DNA from: Hyphomicrobiales bacterium
GTDB lineage: Bacteria; Pseudomonadota; Alphaproteobacteria; Rhizobiales; Rhizobiaceae
Assembly (NCBI GenBank): GCA_017305935.1
Contig: JAFKJU010000008.1
Coordinates: forward strand, 1-64,000
Length of the DNA: 64,000 nucleotides
Direction of reading: 5' to 3'
The position numbers were made by a program, and so were the translations under genes. Position 1 is the first letter of the stretch. The number at the start of each line of letters is the position of its first letter. The notes beneath the pieces were generated by a model, which had not been told where the DNA came from, made no database searches, and saw nothing but the letters and a program-made list of their open reading frames with translations. This document shows positions 47,957 to 56,600 of this stretch, in pieces.

Positions 47957-49027
47957 TCAGGCCTCCTTGCCCACGCGCCAGCTATCGGCATAGATGCTGA
48001 TGGCGGCGGGATCGAAACGGACGCGCGCATCCGTGGGGATTTCGCCGTCCTCGGGCACGACGATGGCCAGCGGCTGGCCGGCGAAACGGGCGCGCACGAT
48101 CTTCTGGCGGCCGATATCCTCGACCTTGGCGATCTCCACCGGCATGCCCTCGCGTCCCAGCCGGACGAATTCCGGGCGGATGCCGAGTTCGACCTTGGCG
48201 GCGGAACCGATATCAGGCGCATGGTCGAGGCCCAGCACCTGGTCGCCGATCGTCACCTGCGACCCATCGACCCTCGCCGGCAGCACGTTCATGCCGGGCG
48301 AACCGATGAAATAGCCGACGAAGGTATGGCTCGGCCTTTCGAACAGCTCCGCCGGCGTGCCGATCTGCACGATCTCGCCGTCATACATGACCACCACCTT
48401 GTCGGCGAAGGTCAGGGCCTCGGTCTGGTCGTGGGTGACGTAGACCATGGTGAAGCCGAACTGGCGGTGCAGCTTCTTGAGCTGCGAGCGCAGCACCCAT
48501 TTCATGTGCGGATCGATGACCGTCAGCGGCTCGTCGAACAGGATGGCGCTGACATCGTTGCGCACCAGGCCGCGGCCGAGCGAAATCTTCTGCTTCTGGT
48601 CGGCGGTCAGCCCCCGCGCCTTGCGGTCGGCCCAATGCGACAGGTCGATCATTTCGAGGATGTCGCGCACGCGCCGGTCGATCTCGGCGGCCGGCACATG
48701 GCGGTTGCGCAAGGGAAAGGCGAGATTGTCGTAGACGGTCATGGTGTCGTAGATGACCGGGAACTGGAAGACCTGGGCGATGTTGCGCTTTTCGGTCGGC
48801 AGGTGGGTGACGTCGACGCCGTCGAACAGGATGCGGCCCTCGGAGGGCTGCACCAGGCCCGAGATGATGTTGAGCAGCGTGGTCTTGCCGCAGCCGGAGG
48901 GGCCGAGCAGCGCATAGGCGCCGCCGTCGTTCCATTCGTGATGGACTTCCTTCAGCGCGTAGTCCTTGGCCGAGGTCGGGCGCGGCCCGTAGGCGTGGCG
49001 GATATGGTCGAGATCGATGCGTGCCAT
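47957..49027 (-). CDS. glpT: glycerol ABC transporter ATP-binding protein GlpT
   Basis: This 356-residue MalK-type ATPase has a C-terminal regulatory OB-like domain. Walker A GPSGCGKTT is near residues 39-47 and Walker B AILFDEPLTVID is near 158-169. The ABC signature reads LTADQKQKISLGR instead of LSGGQ, so one composite ATP site formed with GlpS is probably impaired. It is not the unrelated glycerol-3-phosphate antiporter also called GlpT in E. coli. It sits between glpS and glpP. Confidence 0.92.
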   Translation of the reverse strand: MARIDLDHIRHAYGPRPTSAKDYALKEVHHEWNDGGAYALLGPSGCGKTTLLNIISGLVQPSEGRILFDGVDVTHLPTEKRNIAQVFQFPVIYDTMTVYDNLAFPLRNRHVPAAEIDRRVRDILEMIDLSHWADRKARGLTADQKQKISLGRGLVRNDVSAILFDEPLTVIDPHMKWVLRSQLKKLHRQFGFTMVYVTHDQTEALTFADKVVVMYDGEIVQIGTPAELFERPSHTFVGYFIGSPGMNVLPARVDGSQVTIGDQVLGLDHAPDIGSAAKVELGIRPEFVRLGREGMPVEIAKVEDIGRQKIVRARFAGQPLAIVVPEDGEIPTDARVRFDPAAISIYADSWRVGKEA

Positions 49028-49039
49028 GTCCCTCTCTCC

Positions 49040-50122
49040 TCAGGCTGCCGCGGCCGGTGCTGCGGCAATCGCCGCCCCGTCCGGGCCGAACGCCATCAGG
49101 TGGCGCGTGTCGAGATAGATGTCGATCGCCCGGTCGGGCTCGATATCGTGGATGCCATGCTCCAGCATCACCCAGCGCACGCCGGCGAAATCGACATGGA
49201 TGAAGCTTTCCGAACCGGTGATTTCCGAAATCAGCGTGCGCACCGGCACGCGCTGGGCGCCGGGGGCGGCCGGCGCCAGCGCCAGATGATGCGGATGGAA
49301 GGCGATGGTGGCGGGACCGTCGGCCATATGCGCCAGATGCGCCGGCACGGCGAAGGCCTCGACGTCCTGGCGCAGGAACTGGCCGCCGCGCTTGGTCAAC
49401 TCGATGATGTTGAGCGGCGGATCGGCGAAGGTGCGCGCCGTGTTGAGATCGACCGGGCGGCGATAGACCTCGATGGTCGGGCCGAACTGGGTGATGCGCC
49501 CCTGCGACAGCGTCGCGGTATTGCCGCCGAGCAGCAGCGCCTCGGACGGTTCGGTGGTCGCATAGACGAAGATGGCGCCGGAGGCGGCGAACAGCCGCGG
49601 CAGTTCCTCGCGCAATTCCTCGCGCAGCTTGTAGTCGAGATTGGCGAGCGGCTCGTCGAGGAGAACGAGGCTGGCATTCTTGACGATGGCGCGCGCTAAG
49701 GCCGTGCGCTGCTGCTGGCCGCCCGAGAGGTTGAGCGGCGTACGCTCCAGATAGGGCGTCAGCTTGAGCAGGTCGGCGGCCTTGCGTACCTCGCGGTCGA
49801 TGGTCGCGGCATCCTTGCCGGCGATGCGCATCGGCGAGGCGATGTTTTCGTAGACTGACAGCGCCGGGTAATTGATGAATTGCTGGTAGACCATCGCGAC
49901 GTTGCGTTCCTGCACGCGCAGGCCGGTCACGTCCTTGCCGTCGAAATGGATGGAGCCGCCGCTCGGCTTGTCGAGGCCGGCCATCAGCCGCATCAGCGAG
50001 GTCTTGCCGGACAGTGTCGGCCCGAGAAGCACGTTGAGCGTGCCTCTTTGAAGCACGAGGTCGCAGGGGTGGATATGCACCTCGGCGCCGACCGTCTTCG
50101 ACACGTTTTTCAATTCAAGCAT
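49040..50122 (-). CDS. glpS: glycerol ABC transporter ATP-binding protein GlpS
   Basis: This 360-residue second ATPase of the transporter has Walker A GPTLSGKT near residues 35-42, a canonical signature NLSGGQQQRTALAR near 131-144, and Walker B LVLLDEPLANLD near 153-164. A C-terminal regulatory domain follows. It probably pairs with GlpT as a heterodimer. It lies 12 bases upstream of glpT and 52 bases downstream of glpD. Confidence 0.92.
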   Translation of the reverse strand: MLELKNVSKTVGAEVHIHPCDLVLQRGTLNVLLGPTLSGKTSLMRLMAGLDKPSGGSIHFDGKDVTGLRVQERNVAMVYQQFINYPALSVYENIASPMRIAGKDAATIDREVRKAADLLKLTPYLERTPLNLSGGQQQRTALARAIVKNASLVLLDEPLANLDYKLREELREELPRLFAASGAIFVYATTEPSEALLLGGNTATLSQGRITQFGPTIEVYRRPVDLNTARTFADPPLNIIELTKRGGQFLRQDVEAFAVPAHLAHMADGPATIAFHPHHLALAPAAPGAQRVPVRTLISEITGSESFIHVDFAGVRWVMLEHGIHDIEPDRAIDIYLDTRHLMAFGPDGAAIAAAPAAAA

Positions 50123-50174
50123 GAATTCCCCCAGGCCTCCTCAAACCTTCGGCATGCGCAGTCGTGACCGCCCC

Positions 50175-51692
50175 TCAGGCGGCGGACGAGGCGGCGATAC
50201 CCGCCATGTAGTCATCGAGTGCCGCCGCTTCCTCGCGCGACAGGTAGAGGCCGCGCTTGGTGCGCCGCCACAACACGTCCTCGGCGCTCCGCGCCCATTC
50301 GCGCGCCATCAGCCAGCGGACTTCGCATTCGTAGAGATCGCCGCCGAAATGCCGTCCGAGATTATCAAGCGAACGGGCATTTCCAAGCATGTCGGCGGCA
50401 AGCGTACCGTAAAGCCGCACCAGCCGGCGGGCATGGGCATCGCCCAGGAAGCCGACTTTCGCTTTCAGGCTCGCCACCTGCGCCTCATAGGCGGTGGGCA
50501 CGAAGCCGCCGCCCGGCAGATGCGACCCCGCCGTCCAGGGCTTGCCCTTTTCGCCGATGGCTTCGCCGATCTTTTCCAGCGCATGTTCGGCCAGCCGCCG
50601 ATAGGTGGTCAGCTTGCCGCCGAAGACGTTGAGCAGCGGCGCGTTGCCATCCTCGCCCTCGACCTTCAGCACATAGTCGCGCGTCGCCTCCTGCGCCTTG
50701 GAGGCGCCGTCGTCGAACAGCGGCCGCACGCCGGAATAGGTCCAGACGATATCTTCCTCTCGGACCGGCTCGGCGAAATATTCGCTGGCCGCGCGGCAAA
50801 GATAACTGATTTCCTCGGAGGAGATCGCCGCCTTGCGCGGATCGGCGGTGTAGTCGCGATCGGTGGTGCCGATCAGCGTGAAATCGTTCTCGTAGGGAAT
50901 GGCGAAGATGATGCGATTGTCCGGATTCTGGAAGAAATAGGCGCGCGGATCGTCGAACTTCCTGCGCACGACGATATGGCTGCCCTGCACCAGACGGACG
51001 TTGTGGACATCGTTGCGGCCGAGCGCCTCGGCCAGCACATGGTCGACCCAGGGGCCGGCGGCATTGACCAGCATGCGGGCGCGCACTTCGCTCGCCGTGC
51101 CGTCGTCCTTGCGCAAGCCGATGACCCAGACACCGTTTTCGCGCCGCGCCGAAACCACGGCCGTGCGGGCGAAGACCGTCGCGCCCCTGTCGGCAGCATC
51201 GCGGGCATTGAGGACGACGAGGCGGGCATCATCCACCCAACCGTCGGAATACTCGAAGGCCTTGGTGAACAGCGGCTTCAACGGCTTGGCCGCAGGATCG
51301 CGCCGCATGTCGAGCGAGCGCGTCGCCGGCAGGAGCTTGCGCCCGCCAAGATGATCGTAGAGAAACAGCCCGAGGCGGATCAGCCAGGCCGGACGGATGC
51401 CGCCCTTGTGATAGGGCAGCACGAAACGCATGGGCCGGATGATGTGCGGCGCCATCGCCCACAGCACTTCGCGCTCCATCAGCGCCTCGCGCACCAGCCG
51501 GAACTCGTAATGTTCGAGATAGCGCAAGCCGCCATGGATCAGCTTTGTGGCCGCCGAAGACGTTCCCGAGGCGAAATCCTTCGCCTCCGCCAGCGCCACG
51601 CCATATCCCCGTCCGGCGGCATCCCGGGCGATTCCGCACCCGTTGATCCCGCCGCCGATGACGAACAGATCGTACACCGCATGCCCGGCCAA
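50175..51692 (-). CDS. glpD: glycerol-3-phosphate dehydrogenase (FAD, aerobic)
   Basis: This 505-residue membrane-associated flavoenzyme oxidises glycerol 3-phosphate to DHAP and passes electrons to quinone. The FAD motif YDLFVIGGGINGCGIARDAAG is at residues 6-27 in the shorter form; GGLRYLEHYEFRLVREALMERE, NAAGPWVDHV and GGKLTTYRRLAEHAL follow. I favour the TTG at 51692: GGGGGAG is eight bases upstream and the N-terminus then matches homologues. The ATG at 51719 would add nine residues that include the ribosome-site codons. It is the first structural gene after glpR. Confidence 0.93.
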   Translation of the reverse strand: MAGHAVYDLFVIGGGINGCGIARDAAGRGYGVALAEAKDFASGTSSAATKLIHGGLRYLEHYEFRLVREALMEREVLWAMAPHIIRPMRFVLPYHKGGIRPAWLIRLGLFLYDHLGGRKLLPATRSLDMRRDPAAKPLKPLFTKAFEYSDGWVDDARLVVLNARDAADRGATVFARTAVVSARRENGVWVIGLRKDDGTASEVRARMLVNAAGPWVDHVLAEALGRNDVHNVRLVQGSHIVVRRKFDDPRAYFFQNPDNRIIFAIPYENDFTLIGTTDRDYTADPRKAAISSEEISYLCRAASEYFAEPVREEDIVWTYSGVRPLFDDGASKAQEATRDYVLKVEGEDGNAPLLNVFGGKLTTYRRLAEHALEKIGEAIGEKGKPWTAGSHLPGGGFVPTAYEAQVASLKAKVGFLGDAHARRLVRLYGTLAADMLGNARSLDNLGRHFGGDLYECEVRWLMAREWARSAEDVLWRRTKRGLYLSREEAAALDDYMAGIAASSAA

Positions 51693-51739
51693 TTCGAAAA
51701 CTCCCCCACATTTTCGCATCGCACAATTTTGCGCATTTG

Positions 51740-51804
51740 CGAAAGCAGGATTAGTTAAAACGAAAATTTTCCGAATGTCAAACGAATGTATAGCGAAAAT
51801 ATAC
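51740..51804 (-). promoter_or_regulatory. phased CGAA operator array between glpR and glpD
   Basis: CGAA(A/T) pentamers start at 51761, 51772, 51783 and 51794, exactly 11 bases apart; a fifth, CGAAA, is at 51740, 21 bases away. On the coding strand these read as phased TTCG repeats. DeoR-family regulators, including GlpR, bind such TTCG repeats. The array lies directly upstream of glpD. Confidence 0.6.
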
Positions 51805-52583
51805 TATTCCGAGGCGATTTCCCCATCGGTTTCGATCAACTGCACGTCGTGCTCGATGCAGATGTCGCGCAACGACGGCAGCGGACAGCGGTCGGTGATG
51901 AACGTGTGAACCTGCGACAGATGTCCGATGCGCACCGGCGCGTTGCGGTCGAACTTCGACGAATCGGAGACGAGGATGACGTTGCGGGCATTGGCGATGA
52001 TCGCCTGCGCCACTTTCACTTCTCGGAAATCGAAATCCAGCAGCGCCCCGTCATGATCGATGGCGGAGGCGCCGATGACGGCGTAATCCACCTTGAACTG
52101 GCGGATGAAATCCACCGCCGCCTCGCCGACGATGCCGCCGTCCGAGCCGCGCACCACGCCGCCTGCGATCACCACCTCGATCGAGGGAAACAACCGCAAG
52201 CGGTTGGCGACGTTGATGTTGTTGGTGATCACCATCAGTTCGCGATGATCGAGCAGCGCCTCGCCCACCGCTTCCGTGGTCGTGCCGATATTGATGAACA
52301 GCGAGGAATTGTCGGGGATCAGCGCCGCCGCCGCCCGGCCGATGGCCTGCTTTTCGGTCGCGGCGATCGAGCGGCGCGCCTCGTATTTGACGTTTTCCGT
52401 GCCGCTCGGGAAAATCGCCCCGCCATGCACGCGCGTCAGCGCCCGGCCCTCGCACAGATCGTTGAGATCCTTGCGAATCGTTTGCGGCGTCACCGAGAAC
52501 CGGCCTGCCAGTTCCTCCACCTGGACGCGACCCTCCGCCTTGGCGATTTCGAGAATCTCCGCCTGTCTCCCCGTCAGGAACAT
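51804..52583 (-). CDS. glpR: DeoR-family transcriptional repressor GlpR
   Basis: This 259-residue regulator has an N-terminal DeoR helix-turn-helix (about 1-57: FLTGRQAEILEIAKAEGRVQVEELAGRFSVTPQTIRKDLNDL) and a C-terminal phosphosugar-sensing domain with NIGTTTEAVGEAL and AVIGASAIDHDGALLDFDFREVKVAQAI. The effector is expected to be glycerol 3-phosphate. GGGGAGGGGG precedes the ATG at 52583, chosen over the longer frame. It heads the operon and is followed by the operator array. Confidence 0.92.
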   Translation of the reverse strand: MFLTGRQAEILEIAKAEGRVQVEELAGRFSVTPQTIRKDLNDLCEGRALTRVHGGAIFPSGTENVKYEARRSIAATEKQAIGRAAAALIPDNSSLFINIGTTTEAVGEALLDHRELMVITNNINVANRLRLFPSIEVVIAGGVVRGSDGGIVGEAAVDFIRQFKVDYAVIGASAIDHDGALLDFDFREVKVAQAIIANARNVILVSDSSKFDRNAPVRIGHLSQVHTFITDRCPLPSLRDICIEHDVQLIETDGEIASE

Positions 52584-52595
52584 GCCCCCTCCCCA

Positions 52596-52632
52596 CCTTT
52601 CGTTTTTCTTCATGATAGGCAAAAGCGAAAAT
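52596..52632 (-). promoter_or_regulatory. possible autoregulatory site upstream of glpR
   Basis: CTTTCGTTTTTC near 52598-52609 and AAAAGCGAAAAT near 52621-52632 form an interrupted inverted repeat carrying the same TTTCG/CGAAA core as the glpD array. It lies just upstream of the glpR start, so autoregulation is plausible. Confidence 0.4.
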
Positions 52633-52709
52633 AGCGCAATCGGTCAGATGCACAGTTGCCCCGCGCCTCGATGCCATGCACAGTGGGGAGAAGGCGAGGA
52701 GAAAACGAT

Positions 52710-53480
52710 ATGTTTCATCCAAAACTGTTCGACGGGAAGAACATCGTGGTCACCGGCGCCGGCCGTGGCATCGGGCTGGAAGTGGCGCGGCTGTTTCTCG
52801 ATTGCGGCGCCCATGTCGTCGTCCATGTCGGGCGGCGCATCGCCGACGACCTGCCGGATTTCCTGCTCGAGGCGCAATCGGAACGCCGCGCCTTCCTGAT
52901 CGCCGCCGATTTCCTGCAGCGTGGCGGCGTCGAAGGGTTCGTCTCGGCCGTGCGGGAGCGCTTCGATGTCCTGCACGGCCTCGTCAACAATGCCGGCACC
53001 ATGGTCGGCCGCTTTCCCGCCGACGAGTTGACCGACGCCGAATATGAAACCGTGGTGCGCCTCAACCAGACCTCGGTGGTCGAGGTGACGCGCGGGCTTC
53101 TGCCGCTCCTGAAAACCGCCGGCGATGCCGCGATCGTCAGCACGGTGTCGATTTCGGCGCTGACCGGCGGCAGCGCCGGCTCGGCGATCTATTCGGCAAC
53201 GAAAGCCTTCGTCTCGACCTATTCCAAGGCGCTTGCCCGCGAACTGGCCCCGGCCGGCATCCGCGTCAACTGCGTCTCCCCCGGCACCATCGCCACCGAT
53301 TTCCACGAGCGTTATTCCTCGCCCGAAAAGCTGGAGGCGACCCGCAAGGCGATCCCGCTGCAACGGCTCGGCACGCCGGAGGACTGCGCCCCCGCCTATC
53401 TCTTCCTCGCCGCCGCGTCGCTGTCCGGCTACATCACCGGGCAGGTGATCGAGATCAATGGCGGCCAGCTGATCTGCTGA
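52710..53480 (+). CDS. short-chain dehydrogenase/reductase
   Basis: This 256-residue classical SDR has the cofactor motif TGAGRGIG near residues 17-24 and NNAG near 93-96. The catalytic Ser is in STVSISALTGG, Tyr and Lys in IYSATKAF near 160-167, and the C-terminus GYITGQVIEINGGQLI is typical. The FabG-like pattern does not fix the substrate. It is divergent from glpR across 126 bases and 19 bases upstream of the LysR gene, so it might be a target of either regulator. Confidence 0.9.
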   Translation: MFHPKLFDGKNIVVTGAGRGIGLEVARLFLDCGAHVVVHVGRRIADDLPDFLLEAQSERRAFLIAADFLQRGGVEGFVSAVRERFDVLHGLVNNAGTMVGRFPADELTDAEYETVVRLNQTSVVEVTRGLLPLLKTAGDAAIVSTVSISALTGGSAGSAIYSATKAFVSTYSKALARELAPAGIRVNCVSPGTIATDFHERYSSPEKLEATRKAIPLQRLGTPEDCAPAYLFLAAASLSGYITGQVIEINGGQLIC

Positions 53481-53499
53481 TCAGCGATTGGCGGATGCG

Positions 53500-54393
53500 A
53501 TGATAGACAAGCTCGAATATTTCATGGCGCTGGCGCGCGAACGCCATTTCGCCAGGGCGGCCGAAGAGCTCGGCATCTCGCAGCCGACGCTGTCGGCGGC
53601 GATCCGCCAGCTTGAGGACCAGCTTGGCGTCGTGCTGGTCAATCGCGGCTCCCGCTTCCAGGGGCTGACGCCGGAGGGCCAGCGCGTGCTGGAATGGGCG
53701 CGCCGCATCGTCGGCGACACCCGCACCATGCGCGAGGAGATGCGCGCCGCCCGTAGCGGCCTCTCCGGCCATATCCGCCTTGCCGCCATTCCCACGACGC
53801 TGGCGCTGGTGCAGCGCCTCACCGGTCCTTTCCAGAAAAAGCACCCGGACGTCACCTTCTCCATCGTCTCGGCCAATTCGCTGCAGATCCTCAGCCAGCT
53901 TGAGAATTTCGAGATCGACGCCGGCCTGACCTATCTCGAAAATGAGCCGCTCGGCCGCGTCACCAGCGTGCCGCTCTACGAGGAGCGCTATTGCCTGGTC
54001 ACCGCCCGCAACGGCCCGTTTGCGGATCGCGAAAGCGTGACCTGGAGCGAAGCAGGCAGCGTTAGCCTTTGCCTATTGACGGCGGACATGCAGAACCGCC
54101 GCATCATCAACCGCCACTTCGCCGAGGCCGGCGTCGACGTGCAGCCGCGCCTCGAATCCAACTCGATGATCGTCCTGTTCTCGCATGTGCTGACCGGCCG
54201 CTGGTGCAGCATCATGCCGCGAAACACCGCGAAATCCTTCGGGTTTCATGAGGAAATCAGTATAGTTTCGCTGACCGAGCCGGAGCCTTTTCACCGCATC
54301 GGCCTGGTTGCGACCTATCGTGAACCATTCACGCCGCTGGTCTCGGCGTTATTGCATGAGGCGCGGACACTGGCGGAAGCCGGCTTCAATTGA
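53500..54393 (+). CDS. fdsR: LysR-family regulator, probable formate dehydrogenase regulator
   Basis: This 297-residue LysR-type regulator has an N-terminal winged HTH (MIDKLEYFMALARERHFARAAEELGISQPTLSAAIRQLEDQLG, about 1-43) and an effector domain starting near 90. It is the last gene before fdsGBA and, as in other fds clusters, probably controls them. The ATG at 53500 fits the family start; a TTG four codons upstream is the alternative. Its stop codon is part of a perfect LysR-type palindrome. Confidence 0.85.
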   Translation: MIDKLEYFMALARERHFARAAEELGISQPTLSAAIRQLEDQLGVVLVNRGSRFQGLTPEGQRVLEWARRIVGDTRTMREEMRAARSGLSGHIRLAAIPTTLALVQRLTGPFQKKHPDVTFSIVSANSLQILSQLENFEIDAGLTYLENEPLGRVTSVPLYEERYCLVTARNGPFADRESVTWSEAGSVSLCLLTADMQNRRIINRHFAEAGVDVQPRLESNSMIVLFSHVLTGRWCSIMPRNTAKSFGFHEEISIVSLTEPEPFHRIGLVATYREPFTPLVSALLHEARTLAEAGFN

Positions 54394-54409
54394 TAGAAAA
54401 TTCCTATCA
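54391..54409 (+). promoter_or_regulatory. LysR-type operator for the fds operon
   Basis: TGATAG at 54391-54396 and CTATCA at 54404-54409 are a perfect inverted repeat with a 7-base AT-rich centre, giving the T-N11-A core of LysR boxes. It starts at the TGA of the regulator and lies about 150 bases before fdsG. Confidence 0.55.
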
Positions 54410-54426
54410 GGCAACGCATCTGTCTT

Positions 54427-54456
54427 ATTGATCGCACCTGCCTTCCCTGTCACAAT
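54427..54456 (+). promoter_or_regulatory. weak fds promoter candidate
   Basis: ATTGAT at 54427-54432 and TCACAAT around 54450-54456 are about 17 bases apart. The match to consensus is poor, as expected for an activator-dependent promoter, and its place 18 bases after the LysR palindrome is suggestive only. Confidence 0.3.
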
Positions 54457-54562
54457 CTGAGAGAGCTTTGGAGAAGCTCGACGCCCCCGGTTTCGGCCGG
54501 GATCATCAAGCGCAACAGGCGCGGGCCGCAGGCCGGCGGATTGGCGCATCGGGAGGCTGAGC

Positions 54563-55042
54563 ATGAACATTCATGTCGCCGATGGCGACATCGGCAATCG
54601 CACGCTGGCAATCGTCGGCGAGTTGAAATCGCTCGAAGGCCCGCTTCTGCCGATCCTTCATGCGATCCAGGCCGAATTCGGCTATGTGCCGCAGGAGAGC
54701 TTGGCCGTAATCGCCCGCGAGCTGAACCTGTCGCGCGCCGAGGTGCATGGCGTCGTCACCTTCTACCACGATTACCGCGACCACCCGACTGGCCGCCATG
54801 TCCTGAAGCTCTGTCGTGCCGAGGCCTGTCAGTCGATGGGCGGCGACGAGATCGCCGAGCGCATCAAGACGCTGCTCGGCATCGATTTCCACCAGACGAC
54901 GCTGGACGGCGCAGTGACGCTGGAGCCGATCTTCTGTCTCGGGCTCTGCGCCTGCGCGCCCGCCGCCATGCTCGACGGAGAGCTGCACGGTCGCCTCGAT
55001 ACCGCATCCGTCGCCGAACTCGTCGCGGAGGCCCGCCGATGA
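54563..55042 (+). CDS. fdsG: NAD-dependent formate dehydrogenase gamma subunit
   Basis: This 159-residue thioredoxin-like [2Fe-2S] subunit is homologous to NuoE of complex I. Cluster cysteines are in CRAEACQSMGG near residues 83-93 and CLGLCACAPAA near 122-132. It relays electrons within the FdsABG complex. GGGAGG precedes the ATG. The stop overlaps the fdsB start (ATGA). Confidence 0.94.
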   Translation: MNIHVADGDIGNRTLAIVGELKSLEGPLLPILHAIQAEFGYVPQESLAVIARELNLSRAEVHGVVTFYHDYRDHPTGRHVLKLCRAEACQSMGGDEIAERIKTLLGIDFHQTTLDGAVTLEPIFCLGLCACAPAAMLDGELHGRLDTASVAELVAEARR

Positions 55043-56595
55043 CCGTCACCGTCTTCATTCCCCGCGATGCCGCAGCGCTTGCCGTCGGCGCCGACAAGGT
55101 GGCGAACGCCATCGCAGCCGAGATCGAACGCCGCGGCCTCGATGCCCGCATCGTCCGCAACGGTTCGCGCGGCATGTTCTGGCTGGAACCGCTCGTCGAA
55201 ATACGCACCGATCATGGCCGCATCGCCTATGGCCCGGTTCGGCCAAGCGACGTCACCGGCCTGTTCGATGCCGATTTTCTCGCCGGCGGCGCACATCCCC
55301 TCTGTCTCGGGCCGACGCAGGACATTCCGTTCCTGCGTCAGCAGACCCGCCTGACCTTCGCCCGCTGCGGCGTCACCGATCCGCTGTCGCTGGAGGATTA
55401 CCGTCATTATGCCGGCCTGCAGGGGCTGGAAAAGGCCATTGCCATGGCGCCCGCCGAGATCGTCGCAGAGGTCACCGAGAGCGGCCTGCGCGGACGCGGC
55501 GGCGCGGGCTTTCCCACCGGCATCAAGTGGAAGACGGTCGCCGATGCCAAGGCCGATCAGAAATACATCGTCTGCAATGCCGACGAGGGCGATTCCGGCA
55601 CCTTCGCCGACCGGATGATCATGGAAGGCGATCCCTTCGTGCTGATCGAGGGCATGGCGATCGCCGGCATCGCCACCGGCGCGACCCGTGGCTATGTCTA
55701 CACCCGCTCTGAATATCCCCATGCCATCGCGGCGATGGAAGCGGCGATCGCCATCGCCCGCAAGGCCGGCATCCTCGGCCCGTCCGTGCTCGGCTCTGCC
55801 TATGCCTTCGACATGGAGGTCCGCTCCGGGGCCGGGGCCTATGTCTGCGGCGAGGAGACCTCGCTGCTGAATTCCCTGGAAGGCAAGCGCGGCGTGGTCC
55901 GCGCCAAGCCGCCGCTGCCCGCCTTGCAAGGCTTCCTCGGCCAGCCGACCGTCGTCAACAACGTCATGTCGCTCGCCTCCGTGCCGATCATCCTCGATCG
56001 CGGCGCCGCCTTCTACCGTGATTTCGGCATGGGTCGCTCGCGCGGCACCATCCCGATCCAGATCGCCGGCAACGTCAAGCATGGCGGGCTCTATGAAACC
56101 GCATTCGGCCTGTCGCTCGGCGAGATCGTCGATCACATCGGCGGCGGCACGGCCAGCGGCCGCCCGGTCAAGGCGGTGCAGGTCGGCGGCCCGCTCGGCG
56201 CCTATTTTCCGCGTGCGCTGTTCGATACGCCGTTCGACTATGAGGCCTTTGCCGCGAAGGATGGCTTGATCGGCCATGCCGGCATCGTCGTCTTCGACGA
56301 CACCGTCGACATGCTGAAACAGGCCCGTTTCGCCATGGAATTCTGCGCCGTCGAAAGCTGCGGCAAATGCACCCCCTGCCGCATCGGCTCGACGCGCGGC
56401 GTCGAGACCGCGGATAAGATCGCGAGAGGGCTCGAGCCGGAAAAGAACCGCGCGCTTCTCGCCGATCTCTGCAACACCATGAAGTTCGGCTCGCTCTGTG
56501 CGCTCGGCGGCTTCACGCCCTATCCGGTCCTCAGCGCCATGACGCATTTCCCGGACGATTTCAAACCGGCGCCGATCGCGCAAGCAGCGGAGTAA
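55039..56595 (+). CDS. fdsB: NAD-dependent formate dehydrogenase beta subunit
   Basis: This 518-residue NuoF-like diaphorase subunit reduces NAD+ via FMN and an iron-sulfur cluster. The N-terminal thioredoxin-like part (about 1-110) is followed by the FMN motif GLRGRGGAGFPTG near 151-163, CNADEGDSGTF near 178-188 and GAGAYVCGEETSLLNSLEG near 263-281. The [4Fe-4S] motif is ESCGKCTPCRIG with a later Cys in GSLCALGG. It is coupled to fdsG by an ATGA overlap. Confidence 0.95.
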   Translation: MTVTVFIPRDAAALAVGADKVANAIAAEIERRGLDARIVRNGSRGMFWLEPLVEIRTDHGRIAYGPVRPSDVTGLFDADFLAGGAHPLCLGPTQDIPFLRQQTRLTFARCGVTDPLSLEDYRHYAGLQGLEKAIAMAPAEIVAEVTESGLRGRGGAGFPTGIKWKTVADAKADQKYIVCNADEGDSGTFADRMIMEGDPFVLIEGMAIAGIATGATRGYVYTRSEYPHAIAAMEAAIAIARKAGILGPSVLGSAYAFDMEVRSGAGAYVCGEETSLLNSLEGKRGVVRAKPPLPALQGFLGQPTVVNNVMSLASVPIILDRGAAFYRDFGMGRSRGTIPIQIAGNVKHGGLYETAFGLSLGEIVDHIGGGTASGRPVKAVQVGGPLGAYFPRALFDTPFDYEAFAAKDGLIGHAGIVVFDDTVDMLKQARFAMEFCAVESCGKCTPCRIGSTRGVETADKIARGLEPEKNRALLADLCNTMKFGSLCALGGFTPYPVLSAMTHFPDDFKPAPIAQAAE

Positions 56596-56600
56596 CTGCC

